Shown here: piece after piece, positions 54,584 through 63,246 of the stretch
Numbering within the stretch: the stretch's first letter is position 1
Layout: each line of letters starts with the position of its first letter
DNA from: Sphingopyxis macrogoltabida
GTDB lineage: Bacteria > Pseudomonadota > Alphaproteobacteria > Sphingomonadales > Sphingomonadaceae
NCBI RefSeq assembly: GCF_001307295.1
Contig: NZ_CP012700.1
Coordinates: 127,001 to 191,000, forward strand
Direction of reading: 5' to 3'
DNA length: 64,000 nucleotides
Notes under the pieces: model-generated
Databases searched by the model: none
What the model saw: the letters and a program-made list of their open reading frames with translations, nothing else
What the model was told of the DNA's origin: nothing
Translations under genes and position numbers: made by a program

Positions 54584-56875
54584 TTATGCCGAGCGGCTGT
54601 GGGGAGCGGTCGAGAGATTGGCCGAAAGCTCGGAAAATAGCTGCGGCTTTCCAAGATGATACCCTTGGCCAACGTCGCATCCGAGCCCTTCGAGCAGGGT
54701 CATGGTTTCGCGATCCTCGATGCCTTCGGCGACGGCGATGGCACCAAGACGGTGCGCGAGATCGATCGTCGATTTGACGACTTCGAAGTTGCGCTGCGAA
54801 TCGCGCATTGTCATCACGAAGCGCTTGTCGATCTTGATCTCGTCGGCCTCGATCTCGGTCAGATATTCGAGGTTCGACTGGCCGGTGCCATAATCGTCGA
54901 TCGACAGACGGATGCCCGAGCGGCGAAGCTGGGCGAGCGTCTGGCGCGCCTGGCGGCTGTTTTCGATCTGCGCGGTCTCGGTGATCTCGATCGTCAGCCA
55001 TTCGGGCGACAGATGGTGCGCGGTCAGCATGACGCGGATCGTGCCGACGAGGTCGCTGTGGTCGAGCAGCGTCGCCGAGAGGTTGACCGACATATGGATC
55101 TTGAAGCCGCGCGCATGGAGCTGCGCGGTCGAGCGGATCGCCTGATCCATGACGAACAGGGTGAGGCGGTAGATGTCCTGGCTCTTTTCGGCCTGGACGA
55201 TGAACTCGTCGGGCGGGATCGGTCCGCGCGTCGGGTGCGTCCAGCGCGCCAGTGCCTCGACCCCGACGAGCTTGCCCGAGGCGATTTCATATTGCGGCTG
55301 GAAGGCGACCCAGATGTCGCCGCCGGTGAGCGCGTCCTCGAGCTGCGAGTGAAAGCTGAGCTGCCAGCCGGCGTCTTCCTTCTGACGCGGCGAATATTTG
55401 GTCCACAGCGCGCGGCTGCGCACCGATTTTTCGGCGGCGACGAGCGCGGCGGCGAGCCGCTGCGCGTTCGAGCCCTCGAACTCGTCATTGACCCCGAAGG
55501 CGATCGCGACGTCGACGCGCAGTTCGCCAATCGTCAGCGGCGCGTTGAACAATGCGGCGAGGCCGGCGAGATGTCCCTCGATCTGGCTGTGCTGATAATA
55601 GGGAACCAGCCAGGCGAAGGTGCCGTCGAGATCGTGATGGAGCTGCGTGCCGTGGCAGGCCAGCGTCAGGCGGCGTGCGACCTGGTCGACCATCTGCTGG
55701 CTGCCCTCGCCGGGGAGGAAGGCGGCGAGATCCTCGAAATTGACGAGCTTCGCGGCGATGATCGTTGCGCTGCCGAACGGCTGTTGGGTGCGCAGCGCCT
55801 CGAAATTGGGCAGGCCCGATACGGGGTTTTCGCGCTGGGCCGAGAAATGGCGGCGCTTGCGCGAGACGTTGGCGCCGAGCGCGGCGATGAAAAAGGCCGC
55901 AGCGCCGATCTCGACCGAGACCAGCGACACGGTCAGGAAGATTTTCGCGGCCGCGGTCACGCCGACCACGCCGAGCGCGGCGCGGCTGTACCAGCGGCCG
56001 CGATCGAACATCAGGGCGGCGAGCAGGATGATGGCGGCCGCGAGCAGCGGCGGGAGCCAGCCGATATCGACGGGCATCCCGCGCTTGAGCGTCTCGCCCG
56101 CGATCAGGTGGATATAGGCGCCGGGAATCTTGTTGTGACCCGGCAGATAATGCTGGTCGGGCGACGCCGTCGAGGCGGGCGCGAAAATGACATCCTTGCC
56201 GTGCAATTGCGCGGCCCCGACCTTGCCCGAGATGACGTCGATCGCGCTGTAGCGGGTCACCGTTTCGGTGTCGTAGGAATAATCGATGGCGAATTGCCGG
56301 GGCTGTTCGCGGGGGTGGCCTGCCATGACGGCGGCGAAGCTGGGCAGCACCCGGCCGTCGGCACGCACAGCCATCGGGACCTTCCAGACCTGCCAGAACC
56401 CGTACTCCCAGCCGATGAACGCTTTCTGTGCGCGGTTGCCGAGGCGGGCGTCGGGCCACACGGCGCCCTCGGCTTCGGTGCCGCCGAAATTCGCCGACGG
56501 AACCGCGAGTATGATGCGGTCGTCCATCGCCTTCACCGCGGCCGCCATTTCGCCGAAGGCCGGGTCCCTGACCCGGCGCTCGTAGGAAAAGTCGACGAAC
56601 AGGCGGTGGACGCCCGCCTTGTCGATGGCGCGGATCAACTGGGCGTGGTTGGCGGCGGTGAAATCCTGATCGTCGACCGCCGCGAGCGTCTTGTCGTCGA
56701 CCGCGACCACGACGGTTTCGCCGGAAACCGGCCGCCAGGCGATGCTGCCGAGTGCGCTTTCGACGACGCGATCGATCGGTAGCGCCACGCCGGTAACACC
56801 GACGATGACGCTGAGCAGCAACGACAGCCCGAAGGTTCGCCAGCTGACGATCATCTTGTTGCCCAGCTTGAACAC
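54584..56875 (-). CDS. CHASE2 - degenerate GGDEF - EAL protein (c-di-GMP phosphodiesterase candidate)
   Basis: A 763-residue membrane protein from GTG 56875 (GGAGAC upstream; ATG seven codons later is an alternative). Residues about 14-35 form a membrane helix, a CHASE2-type extracytoplasmic domain spans about 40-270, and three helices follow (WLPPLLAAAIILLAALMF, ALGVVGVTAAAKIFLTVSL). The GGDEF-like domain (about 350-490) has lost its signature (HHDLDGTFAWLV). The EAL domain is intact: GVEALARWTHP, VNLSATLLDHSD, LTIEITETAQ, IDDYGTGQSNL, KIDKRF and AEGIEDRE. It probably degrades c-di-GMP in response to an external signal. Confidence 0.9.
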   Translation of the reverse strand: MFKLGNKMIVSWRTFGLSLLLSVIVGVTGVALPIDRVVESALGSIAWRPVSGETVVVAVDDKTLAAVDDQDFTAANHAQLIRAIDKAGVHRLFVDFSYERRVRDPAFGEMAAAVKAMDDRIILAVPSANFGGTEAEGAVWPDARLGNRAQKAFIGWEYGFWQVWKVPMAVRADGRVLPSFAAVMAGHPREQPRQFAIDYSYDTETVTRYSAIDVISGKVGAAQLHGKDVIFAPASTASPDQHYLPGHNKIPGAYIHLIAGETLKRGMPVDIGWLPPLLAAAIILLAALMFDRGRWYSRAALGVVGVTAAAKIFLTVSLVSVEIGAAAFFIAALGANVSRKRRHFSAQRENPVSGLPNFEALRTQQPFGSATIIAAKLVNFEDLAAFLPGEGSQQMVDQVARRLTLACHGTQLHHDLDGTFAWLVPYYQHSQIEGHLAGLAALFNAPLTIGELRVDVAIAFGVNDEFEGSNAQRLAAALVAAEKSVRSRALWTKYSPRQKEDAGWQLSFHSQLEDALTGGDIWVAFQPQYEIASGKLVGVEALARWTHPTRGPIPPDEFIVQAEKSQDIYRLTLFVMDQAIRSTAQLHARGFKIHMSVNLSATLLDHSDLVGTIRVMLTAHHLSPEWLTIEITETAQIENSRQARQTLAQLRRSGIRLSIDDYGTGQSNLEYLTEIEADEIKIDKRFVMTMRDSQRNFEVVKSTIDLAHRLGAIAVAEGIEDRETMTLLEGLGCDVGQGYHLGKPQLFSELSANLSTAPHSRSA

Positions 56876-57024
56876 GCACGTCTCCAGCGATTACCGGACG
56901 TGCCTAGTCGGTGATGGTTATCATTGCGTTAATCATGAACGAAACATTGCGGTGAGCGGGGCGGGGCGGGTGTGAATATATGCCGGAATAGCGGTTTTCG
57001 GCCGCTTTATGTCCTGCCTATTTT

Positions 57025-57097
57025 CGTCACCCCGGACTTGATCGGGGGTCCATGACTTCCGCGCCGCCGTGGATCCCGGATCAAGTCCGGGATGACG
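57025..57097. repeat. Palindromic repeat (CGTCATCCCGG family)
   Basis: CGTCACCCCGGACTTGATC and its complement GGATCAAGTCCGGGATGACG face each other over about 33 bp. The element matches 47809-47880. It lies in the 361-bp gap between the EAL gene and the BlaI operator, which otherwise holds no gene. Confidence 0.9.
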
Positions 57098-57184
57098 AGG
57101 GTGGATGGGGCAACGGCCGCTCTCCACCCCAAAAACGACCGTCCATCCGCATTGGTGTATTATCTTGATAAAACCCCTTGCCAA

Positions 57185-57226
57185 GCATGCGCTACAAATG
57201 TAGCACGCTACAAATGTAGCGCATGA
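57185..57226 (+). promoter_or_regulatory. Double BlaI/MecI-type operator
   Basis: GCTACAAATGTAGC occurs twice as perfect palindromes (57191-57204 and 57207-57220), spaced by two bases and flanked by GCATGC and GCATGA. TACA-N2-TGTA is the core recognised by BlaI/MecI repressors. The site covers the region up to the regulator's own ribosome site, so it is an autoregulatory operator. Confidence 0.9.
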
Positions 57227-57236
57227 GGTGATTCGC

Positions 57237-57614
57237 ATGTTGTCCAGTTTGCCGCCGCGGGAACGCGAGATTGTCGATGTCCTGTACGAGCGTGGTGCCT
57301 CGACGGTGATCGAGATCGGCGAGGCGCTGTCCGACGCGCTGTCGGGTTCGGCGATCCGCGCGATGCTGAAACGGCTCGAGGCCAAAGGCTTCGTGGCGCG
57401 CGAACAGTCGGAACGCGGTTTCGTCTATGCGCCGAGCGTATCGGACAAGACGGCGCGCAAATCGGCGCTGAGCCAGGTGGTGCGGGTCTTTTTCAACGGA
57501 TCGGCGACCAGCGCCGCGGCGGCGCTGCTCGGCATGCAGGACGAGATGAGCGCATCCGAACTCGACGAACTGGAAAAGCTGATCGCCGGCGCGCGCGAAG
57601 GGAGGGCAAAGTGA
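57237..57614 (+). CDS. BlaI/MecI/CopY-family transcriptional repressor
   Basis: A 125-residue product from ATG 57237, with GAGGTG as ribosome site (GTG 57228 is possible but unlikely). The winged helix is LSSLPPREREIVDVLYERGA, SAIRAMLKRLEAKGFVAREQ; the C-terminal part is the dimerisation region with SALSQVVRVFFNGSATSAAA. It represses its own operon at the double operator just upstream, and should be inactivated by the M56 protease encoded next. TGATG coupling joins the two genes. Confidence 0.93.
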   Translation: MLSSLPPREREIVDVLYERGASTVIEIGEALSDALSGSAIRAMLKRLEAKGFVAREQSERGFVYAPSVSDKTARKSALSQVVRVFFNGSATSAAAALLGMQDEMSASELDELEKLIAGAREGRAK

Positions 57615-59335
57615 TGATCACCGCAGCAACCCTGATCGGACTCGCCTGGAAATCGGCGCTCGTCGCCGGATTGACGCTGCTTCTGCTGCGCCTCGTGCGG
57701 TCGCGGTCGGCGGGCGAGCGTTCGCTGATCGCGCACGCCGGGCTTGCCGCGTTGCTCGCGCTGCCGCTGGCGACGTTGCTGCTGCCGCAGTGGCAGCCGC
57801 TTCCCGCGGACTGGGCGATCGCAGATCCGGCGCCTGCCGCCGCAGCCACAAAGATAACGGGGGGATCGGCGGTCGATCCGGCCTCTTCCGCCACGGCTTC
57901 AGTCCCTGTCGTGGCGGATTCGTCCGGATCGCCGTCGATCACATTGCCCTCATTCGCCGATCTCGCGCCCTGGGTTTATGTCCTGCCGCTAGCGCTGCTG
58001 GCCGGGCTGATGGGAATCGCGGTGCTGCGCCTGTTCGCGATGCGCGGCCGCGCCGACGTGCTCGTCGAATCGTCGTGGCTCTCGGCGCTTGCCGAGGCGC
58101 AGCGGCGGATGGGTTTCAAACATGGTACCGCATTGCTGGTGAGCGATGAGCTGCGTTCGCCGATCAGTTGGGGCGTGCTGCGCCCGACGATCGTGCTGAG
58201 CCCGAAGGCGGTGGCGGCGGTCGGCGAGGCCGAGGCGATCATCGCGCACGAACTTGCGCATGTGGCCCGGCTCGACTGGGCAAAGCTGCTCGCCGCGCGG
58301 CTGGCCTGCGCGCTGTTCTGGTTCAACCCGCTGGTGTGGATGCTGGCGCGCGAAAGCCATCAGCTCCGAGAGGAAGCCGCCGACGACGCCGTGCTGATGG
58401 CCGACATCGACGGTCCCGACTATGCGACGCTGCTGGTCGGCGCGGCGCGGCACGACAACAAGGCGACGCTGATCGCGGCGCACGGCGTCGCCCCGGCCAA
58501 GGGCAGCCTGAAGCGCCGGATCACGCGGGTGCTCGACGGCAGCCTGAAACGCGGTCCGGCAAGCGCGGGCTGGATCTTGATGAGCTTGGTGGTGCTGGCC
58601 GGGATCACCGCGCCGCTCGCCGCCTTTTCCGCGACGGCAGAATCCAAAGTGGCCGGCGGTACCCATAGCATCGCCTTTGTTGCGCAGCAGTCGGCGATAC
58701 GGTCGATGCAGTCGGCAATGACGGCGAAGGACTTCGCCGAGGTGGAAACCAAAACCGCCGCCGCAGTGCAGCAGCTGGGCGCCGACGAGCTGGTCGGCAT
58801 GAAGGCAGTCGGCGTTACCCCCCAATATGTCGAGAAGCTGCGCGAGCATGGCGGGTCGATGGACCCCGACGACATCATCGCGGCGAAGGCAACGGGGGTC
58901 GACCCCGCCTATATCGGGTCGATGCGCGCGGTCCTGCCGGGCGCCGACTTCGGCGATCTGGTCGGGGCGAAACAGGTGGGCATCGACGCGGCCTTTGCCC
59001 GCGACATGAAGGAGCATTTCCCCGGGGTCGATCTCGACGACCTGATCGCGCTCAAGGCGATGGGGGTCGATTGCGACTTTGTGACCGACATGCGCAAGGC
59101 CGGCGTCCGGCTGCGCGATCCCGACGACGCGATCGAACTGCGCGCGACGGGCATGCATCCGCGGGGCAGGGGCGCGAAACGGAGCATCGTGTCGAAGGAC
59201 GGCGCCACCGTCCGCTTCGGCCCCGGCCCGGTAATCGAAGCGCGCAGCGCCGACGGCCGCGTCGCGCGGATCGAAGTCCCCGAAGCACCGGCCGCGACGC
59301 GTCCGCCGGTACCGCCCGCGCCGCCGGGCACCTGA
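57614..59335 (+). CDS. M56-family (BlaR1-like) membrane metalloprotease with C-terminal repeats
   Basis: A 573-residue product (GTG 57611 is an alternative start). The N-terminus has several membrane helices. The zinc site is HELAHVARLDW (about residues 213-217) with a distal Glu in REEAADDAVL, and another membrane helix is near 325-345. The C-terminal about 390-520 holds four to five repeats of 27-28 residues: DELVGMKAVGVTPQYVEKLR, DDIIAAKATGVDPAYIGSMR, GDLVGAKQVGIDAAFARDMK and DDLIALKAMGVDCDFVTDMR. These presumably form a periplasmic sensing module. It is the likely sensor and protease for the BlaI-type repressor, here without a beta-lactamase gene. Confidence 0.92.
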   Translation: MITAATLIGLAWKSALVAGLTLLLLRLVRSRSAGERSLIAHAGLAALLALPLATLLLPQWQPLPADWAIADPAPAAAATKITGGSAVDPASSATASVPVVADSSGSPSITLPSFADLAPWVYVLPLALLAGLMGIAVLRLFAMRGRADVLVESSWLSALAEAQRRMGFKHGTALLVSDELRSPISWGVLRPTIVLSPKAVAAVGEAEAIIAHELAHVARLDWAKLLAARLACALFWFNPLVWMLARESHQLREEAADDAVLMADIDGPDYATLLVGAARHDNKATLIAAHGVAPAKGSLKRRITRVLDGSLKRGPASAGWILMSLVVLAGITAPLAAFSATAESKVAGGTHSIAFVAQQSAIRSMQSAMTAKDFAEVETKTAAAVQQLGADELVGMKAVGVTPQYVEKLREHGGSMDPDDIIAAKATGVDPAYIGSMRAVLPGADFGDLVGAKQVGIDAAFARDMKEHFPGVDLDDLIALKAMGVDCDFVTDMRKAGVRLRDPDDAIELRATGMHPRGRGAKRSIVSKDGATVRFGPGPVIEARSADGRVARIEVPEAPAATRPPVPPAPPGT

Positions 59336-59370
59336 CGCCCGGGCACCTGACGCCCGGGCACCTGACGCTC
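59326..59370 (+). repeat. 15-bp tandem repeat across a stop codon
   Basis: GGGCACCTGACGCCC is repeated three times in tandem (59326-59340, 59341-59355, 59356-59370, the last with one change). The first copy contains the M56 stop codon (TGA 59333-59335). Confidence 0.9.
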
Positions 59371-59477
59371 GGACATTCGTCCAAACCCGACATCCGTTGA
59401 TCGAAGCCCTGTTTTGAAAAGCCGCTGCGGCGGCGAGCGATGACGCTCGCGCGGCGCACGGAGGGAGGAGTGCACCC

Positions 59478-60218
59478 ATGAAAGTCCCATATCTTGCCGT
59501 CGGCGCCGCGCTGCTGTCGGTTCTCGCCTGCTCGGTTCCGAGCACCGCCGCCGACCCGCTCGTCCTGAACGACATCGAATGGAAAGCGGCGCCGGCAAAG
59601 GGCAAGGGCGAGCCGCACCTGCAGGTCAGCCGCCGGAAATCGAACAGCAGCGTGTCAATCGACGGATCGCGCCGCGAACTCGCGGGCACCAAGGCGGTGC
59701 TGCGCGGCGCGGCCGGGCCGGTGTCCTTCACCATCGTCCATGCGGCGGGCACGCTCGCCTGCACGGGGGTGCTGAAGGCGGCCCATGATGGCGCCGGCCG
59801 TTGTCGCTTCGCCGCCGATCCGGGGTTCGAGCGCGACCTCGCGTCGCGCGGCCTCGCGCCCGAGGATCGCGACGACCTGCTCGCCATGCTACTCGTCGAT
59901 GCGACGATCGAACTGGCCGACGGACTGACCGCCGCGGGCGTGCAGCCGAAGGACGACGGCGACCTGATCGCCGCCGCGGCGCTCGACGTCACGCCGGCCT
60001 ATGTCCGTGACCTGCAATCGGAGGCGATGACGCTCACCACCATCGAGGATGCCATCGCGTGCAAGGCGCTCGATGTCGACGGCGCCTATGTGCGCGGGCT
60101 CGCGGCGGCTGGGTACCGGAAGCTCAGCGCCCATGATGTCGTCGGGATGAAGGCGCTCGGCGTCTCGCCCGAATATGCGCGGGCGATGAACCGTGCGGCG
60201 AGCGGGAGCGGCAAATGA
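59478..60218 (+). CDS. Secreted protein sharing M56 C-terminal repeats
   Basis: A 246-residue product with a signal peptide (GAALLSVLACSVPSTAADP, cleavage near residue 25) and a strong ribosome site (GGAGGGAGGAGTGCACCC). Its middle (about 30-120) is a beta-rich domain. The C-terminal half contains repeats of the same type as the M56 protein: GDLIAAAALDVTPAYVRDLQ, EDAIACKALDVDGAYVRGLA, HDVVGMKALGVSPEYARAMN. It sits between the protease and a TonB receptor in one operon, so it may be the periplasmic partner or substrate sensed by the protease. Unknown family. Confidence 0.82.
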   Translation: MKVPYLAVGAALLSVLACSVPSTAADPLVLNDIEWKAAPAKGKGEPHLQVSRRKSNSSVSIDGSRRELAGTKAVLRGAAGPVSFTIVHAAGTLACTGVLKAAHDGAGRCRFAADPGFERDLASRGLAPEDRDDLLAMLLVDATIELADGLTAAGVQPKDDGDLIAAAALDVTPAYVRDLQSEAMTLTTIEDAIACKALDVDGAYVRGLAAAGYRKLSAHDVVGMKALGVSPEYARAMNRAASGSGK

Positions 60219-62317
60219 TGCGGATGGTCAGCCTGGCCGCGATCGGCGCAGCGCTTTGCGGTATGCCCGCAACCGCGCAGGAGGCTCCCGCTACCGGCGA
60301 TACGCCGCCGCCGGCGCCGGTCGAGGCGCCCGCCGGCGGGGTCAGCCGCGCGGCGCGGCAGATTTACACGCCGGCCGACTTCGCGCGCTACGCCCCGAAG
60401 AACGCCTATGACATGCTAAAGCAGGTTCCGGGTTTTGCGATCCGCGACAATGAGGATTTGCGCGGGCTGGGCATCGCGACGGGCAATGTGCTGTTCAACG
60501 GCAAGCGGCCGTCGAACAAGGGCGACGACATGTACACCCAATTGTCGCGCATCCCCGGCGGCAATGTCGAGCGGATCGAGATCGTCGACGGCGCGACGCT
60601 CGATATTCCCGGATTGTCGGGGCAGGTCGCCAACATCGTCTATCGCGCCGACAGCTTTTCGGGGCAGTTTTCGTGGAAGCCCGAATTTCGCGCCCATTAT
60701 ACCGACCCGCTGTTCACGCGCGGCGATATTTCGGTGCGCGGGCGGACGGGCGCGATCGAATATGAGGTGGCGCTCAACAATGACGACAGCGCGCGCAGCG
60801 GCGCCGGCGGGCCGACGCTGATCTATGACGGCGCGGGCAATATCATCGAGGAACGCTCGGATATCTGGAACACCCATTATGATACGCCGAAGCTGTCGGC
60901 GCGCGTGACTTGGGACGGGCCGGGCGACAGCGTCGCCAACCTTGGCGGCCATTACCAGCGCAAGTACGACCGCTATTATGAGGACGGAATCCGCGTCTCG
61001 CCGGGGCAGCCCGACCGGCTGCGCACCGTACGCGACAAGGCCGATAGCTGGAATTACGAGCTGTCGGGGGATTATCAGTTCGGCTTCGGGCCGGGGAAGC
61101 TCAAGCTGATCGGGCTCCGGCGCTTCAGCCACGAGCCCTATGCCCAGGAGATCATCACCACGCCCGTCGACGGATCGACGCCGACCGGCGACCGCTTCGC
61201 GCAGGTCGGCGACCTTGGCGAAACGATCGCGCGCGCCGAATATCAGTGGAAGATGTTCGGCGGCGACTGGCAATTGTCGGGCGAGGCGGCGTTCAACACG
61301 CTCGACAATGTCGCGTCGATTGCGGTGCTTAATCCGTCGGGTGTCTTTGTCGACCAGCCCTTCCCGGGCGGCATCGGCGGGGTCAGCGAGGACCGGTATG
61401 AGGGGCTTTTGAGCTTCGGGCGCAAGCTGACCGACACATTGTCGTTCCAGCTGGTCGCGGGCGCCGAACATTCGACGATCACCCAAACGGGCGTCGATGG
61501 CCAGACGCGCAGTTTTTTCCGGCCGAAGGGATCGGTGACGCTCGCCTGGGCACCGTCGGCGGATTTCGACCTGTCGGTGAAGCTGCGGCGGCGCGTGCTG
61601 CAACTGTCCTTCTATGACTTCCTCGCGCGCGCCTTCCTCAATGACGACAACCAGAACGAGGTCAACAACGACCTCCGCCCCCAGCAGGACTGGACCTTCG
61701 AAGCCGAGGCGAACAAGAAGCTGGGGGCCTGGGGGTCGACCAAGCTCAACTTCATCTATCGCGACGTCGAGGACCGGGTCGATGTGATCCCGGTCGGCAC
61801 CGACGGCGAGGCGGTCGGCAATATCGACAAGTCGCGCGCCTGGGCGATCGACTGGACATCGACGATCAACCTCGACCCCGCCGGGCTGAAGGGGGTCAAG
61901 ATCGACACGCGCCTGTTGTACCAGAAGTCGTCGGTGCGCGATCCCTTCACGGGCGAGAAGCGATCCTATTCGGGGTGGACCGACACGATTGCCGAAATCA
62001 ACCTGCGCCACGACATCGCGGGGACCGACTGGGCGTGGGGCGCGGGGGGCGAATATGGGCATTACCAGCCCAATTATCGCCGCAACCAGTCCGACAAGGT
62101 CTGGGAAGGCCCGGTCTTCGCCAATGTGTTCGTCGAGCACAAGAATGTGATGGGGCTGACCGTCCGCGCGACGATCGCCAATGCGCTGAATGCCCGGTCG
62201 AAGCGCGATCGCACGGTCTATACCGGCGTGCGCGGCGACAGCCCGATCGACTTCGTCGAAAAGCGCAACCGGCTTATCGGGCCGATCTTCGCCTTTTCGG
62301 TGCGCGGCAAGTTCTAG
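60215..62317 (+). CDS. TonB-dependent receptor-like outer-membrane protein
   Basis: A 700-residue product with a signal peptide (AAIGAALCGMPATAQE, about 1-22), a plug domain (about 50-135: DMLKQVPGFAIRDNEDLRGL, VERIEIVDGATLDIPGLSGQ) and a beta-barrel ending ARSKRDRTVYTGVRGDS and AFSVRGKF. It overlaps the upstream repeat-protein gene by ATGA and belongs to the BlaI/M56 operon. No clear TonB box is visible. The substrate is unknown; placement under a BlaI-type switch suggests it responds to envelope stress or a drug. Confidence 0.9.
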   Translation: MMRMVSLAAIGAALCGMPATAQEAPATGDTPPPAPVEAPAGGVSRAARQIYTPADFARYAPKNAYDMLKQVPGFAIRDNEDLRGLGIATGNVLFNGKRPSNKGDDMYTQLSRIPGGNVERIEIVDGATLDIPGLSGQVANIVYRADSFSGQFSWKPEFRAHYTDPLFTRGDISVRGRTGAIEYEVALNNDDSARSGAGGPTLIYDGAGNIIEERSDIWNTHYDTPKLSARVTWDGPGDSVANLGGHYQRKYDRYYEDGIRVSPGQPDRLRTVRDKADSWNYELSGDYQFGFGPGKLKLIGLRRFSHEPYAQEIITTPVDGSTPTGDRFAQVGDLGETIARAEYQWKMFGGDWQLSGEAAFNTLDNVASIAVLNPSGVFVDQPFPGGIGGVSEDRYEGLLSFGRKLTDTLSFQLVAGAEHSTITQTGVDGQTRSFFRPKGSVTLAWAPSADFDLSVKLRRRVLQLSFYDFLARAFLNDDNQNEVNNDLRPQQDWTFEAEANKKLGAWGSTKLNFIYRDVEDRVDVIPVGTDGEAVGNIDKSRAWAIDWTSTINLDPAGLKGVKIDTRLLYQKSSVRDPFTGEKRSYSGWTDTIAEINLRHDIAGTDWAWGAGGEYGHYQPNYRRNQSDKVWEGPVFANVFVEHKNVMGLTVRATIANALNARSKRDRTVYTGVRGDSPIDFVEKRNRLIGPIFAFSVRGKF

Positions 62318-62334
62318 GGCGCTATGGCGGTTCG

Positions 62335-62712
62335 ATGACGGGCCGCCGCACCAAAATCTATTTCGACGGCGGTTGTCGCCCCAATCCGGGGACGATGGAG
62401 ATCGCCGTCGTCACCGGTGGCGTCGCCGAGGTCGATCGCGACGCCGGGCAGGGCAGTAGCATGGAGGCCGAGTGGCTGGCGCTGCTCGCGGCGCTGCGGC
62501 TGGCACGGAGGCAAGGGCTTGTCGACTTCGTGCTGCTCGGCGACGCGGCGGCGGTGGTTGCACAGGCGAACGGGGCGGTGCGGGCACCCGGCGCGATGGC
62601 AGCGCATCTGTCCGCCTTCCGCGCGCTGGCCGGCGAAGGCCCGGCGCCGCGTGTGCGGCACATCAAACGGGCCCAGAATCTGGCAGGCATCGCGCTTGCG
62701 CGAGGTCGTTAG
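62335..62712 (+). CDS. RNase H-like (RVT_3-type) protein
   Basis: A 125-residue product from ATG 62335. RTKIYFDGGCRPNPGTMEIA supplies the first catalytic Asp of an RNase H fold, GSSMEAEWLALLAAL the conserved Glu, and DFVLLGDAAAVVAQ the second Asp. This is the ribonuclease HI-like small protein subgroup often annotated as reverse-transcriptase-like. It may cleave RNA in RNA-DNA hybrids; the last catalytic Asp is not evident, so activity is unsure. Confidence 0.8.
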   Translation: MTGRRTKIYFDGGCRPNPGTMEIAVVTGGVAEVDRDAGQGSSMEAEWLALLAALRLARRQGLVDFVLLGDAAAVVAQANGAVRAPGAMAAHLSAFRALAGEGPAPRVRHIKRAQNLAGIALARGR

Positions 62713-62769
62713 CGGCAGGGTCCGCACACCAGTTGTTAAGCGCCGGTCCGCTATCCCCGCAGCGACCAA

Positions 62770-63246
62770 ATGGAAGCCGGCACGTTGAAGCAGACCCACC
62801 CCTTGCCCGTTCATCACAGCTGGCCGCTCTATGAGCGCGACCGCTTTTTCGAGCTTGGCCAGCTGCACGGGGTCGACACCCTGGACCCCGTTCCCGACCT
62901 CGTCGATATCGTGGTGCCCGTGCGGCCCGCACGGCTCGGCCGGTGGGAATGCGACCTGATCGACAACAACCGGCTCGACTGGTCGGACGAAGTCTATGAC
63001 ATCTTCGGTATAAGGCGCCGCGCGGCGGTGACGCGCGAGGAGGCGGTCGCGCTTTACGGCGAAGGATCGCGCGCGGCGATGGAAAAGCTCCGCGCCTATG
63101 CGATCCGGTACCGGCGCGGCTTTACCATCGATGTCGAGATCAGGCCGGCACAGGCCGGGCCGCGGTGGATGCGATTGATCGCGGCGCCGGTGTGCATCGA
63201 CGAACGGGTGGTAAAGTTGCAGGGACTGAAATTCGTCCTCCGCTAG
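62770..63246 (+). CDS. PAS-fold-like hypothetical protein
   Basis: A 158-residue product. RPARLGRWECDLIDNNRLDW and SDEVYDIFGIRRRAAVTREE followed by AVALYGEGSRAAMEKL look like a PAS domain of the PAS_3 type (W, WSDEVYDIFG motif), and FTIDVEIRPAQAGPRWMRLI completes the sheet. It lacks an attached output domain. The start has no strong ribosome site. It may sense a ligand and act with a partner elsewhere. Confidence 0.75.
   Translation: MEAGTLKQTHPLPVHHSWPLYERDRFFELGQLHGVDTLDPVPDLVDIVVPVRPARLGRWECDLIDNNRLDWSDEVYDIFGIRRRAAVTREEAVALYGEGSRAAMEKLRAYAIRYRRGFTIDVEIRPAQAGPRWMRLIAAPVCIDERVVKLQGLKFVLR

Noticed and set aside
54656..56782. 708-codon plus-strand ORF
   Set aside because: Antisense shadow of the CHASE2-EAL gene. 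The composition is Arg/Asp/Glu-rich without any domain.
57614..59335. Beta-lactam resistance operon
   Set aside because: BlaI and M56 genes are present, but no beta-lactamase or PBP gene follows; the downstream genes are a repeat protein and a TonB receptor, so a resistance label is not justified.
60416..62140. 574-codon minus-strand ORF
   Set aside because: Antisense shadow of the TonB receptor at 60215-62317.
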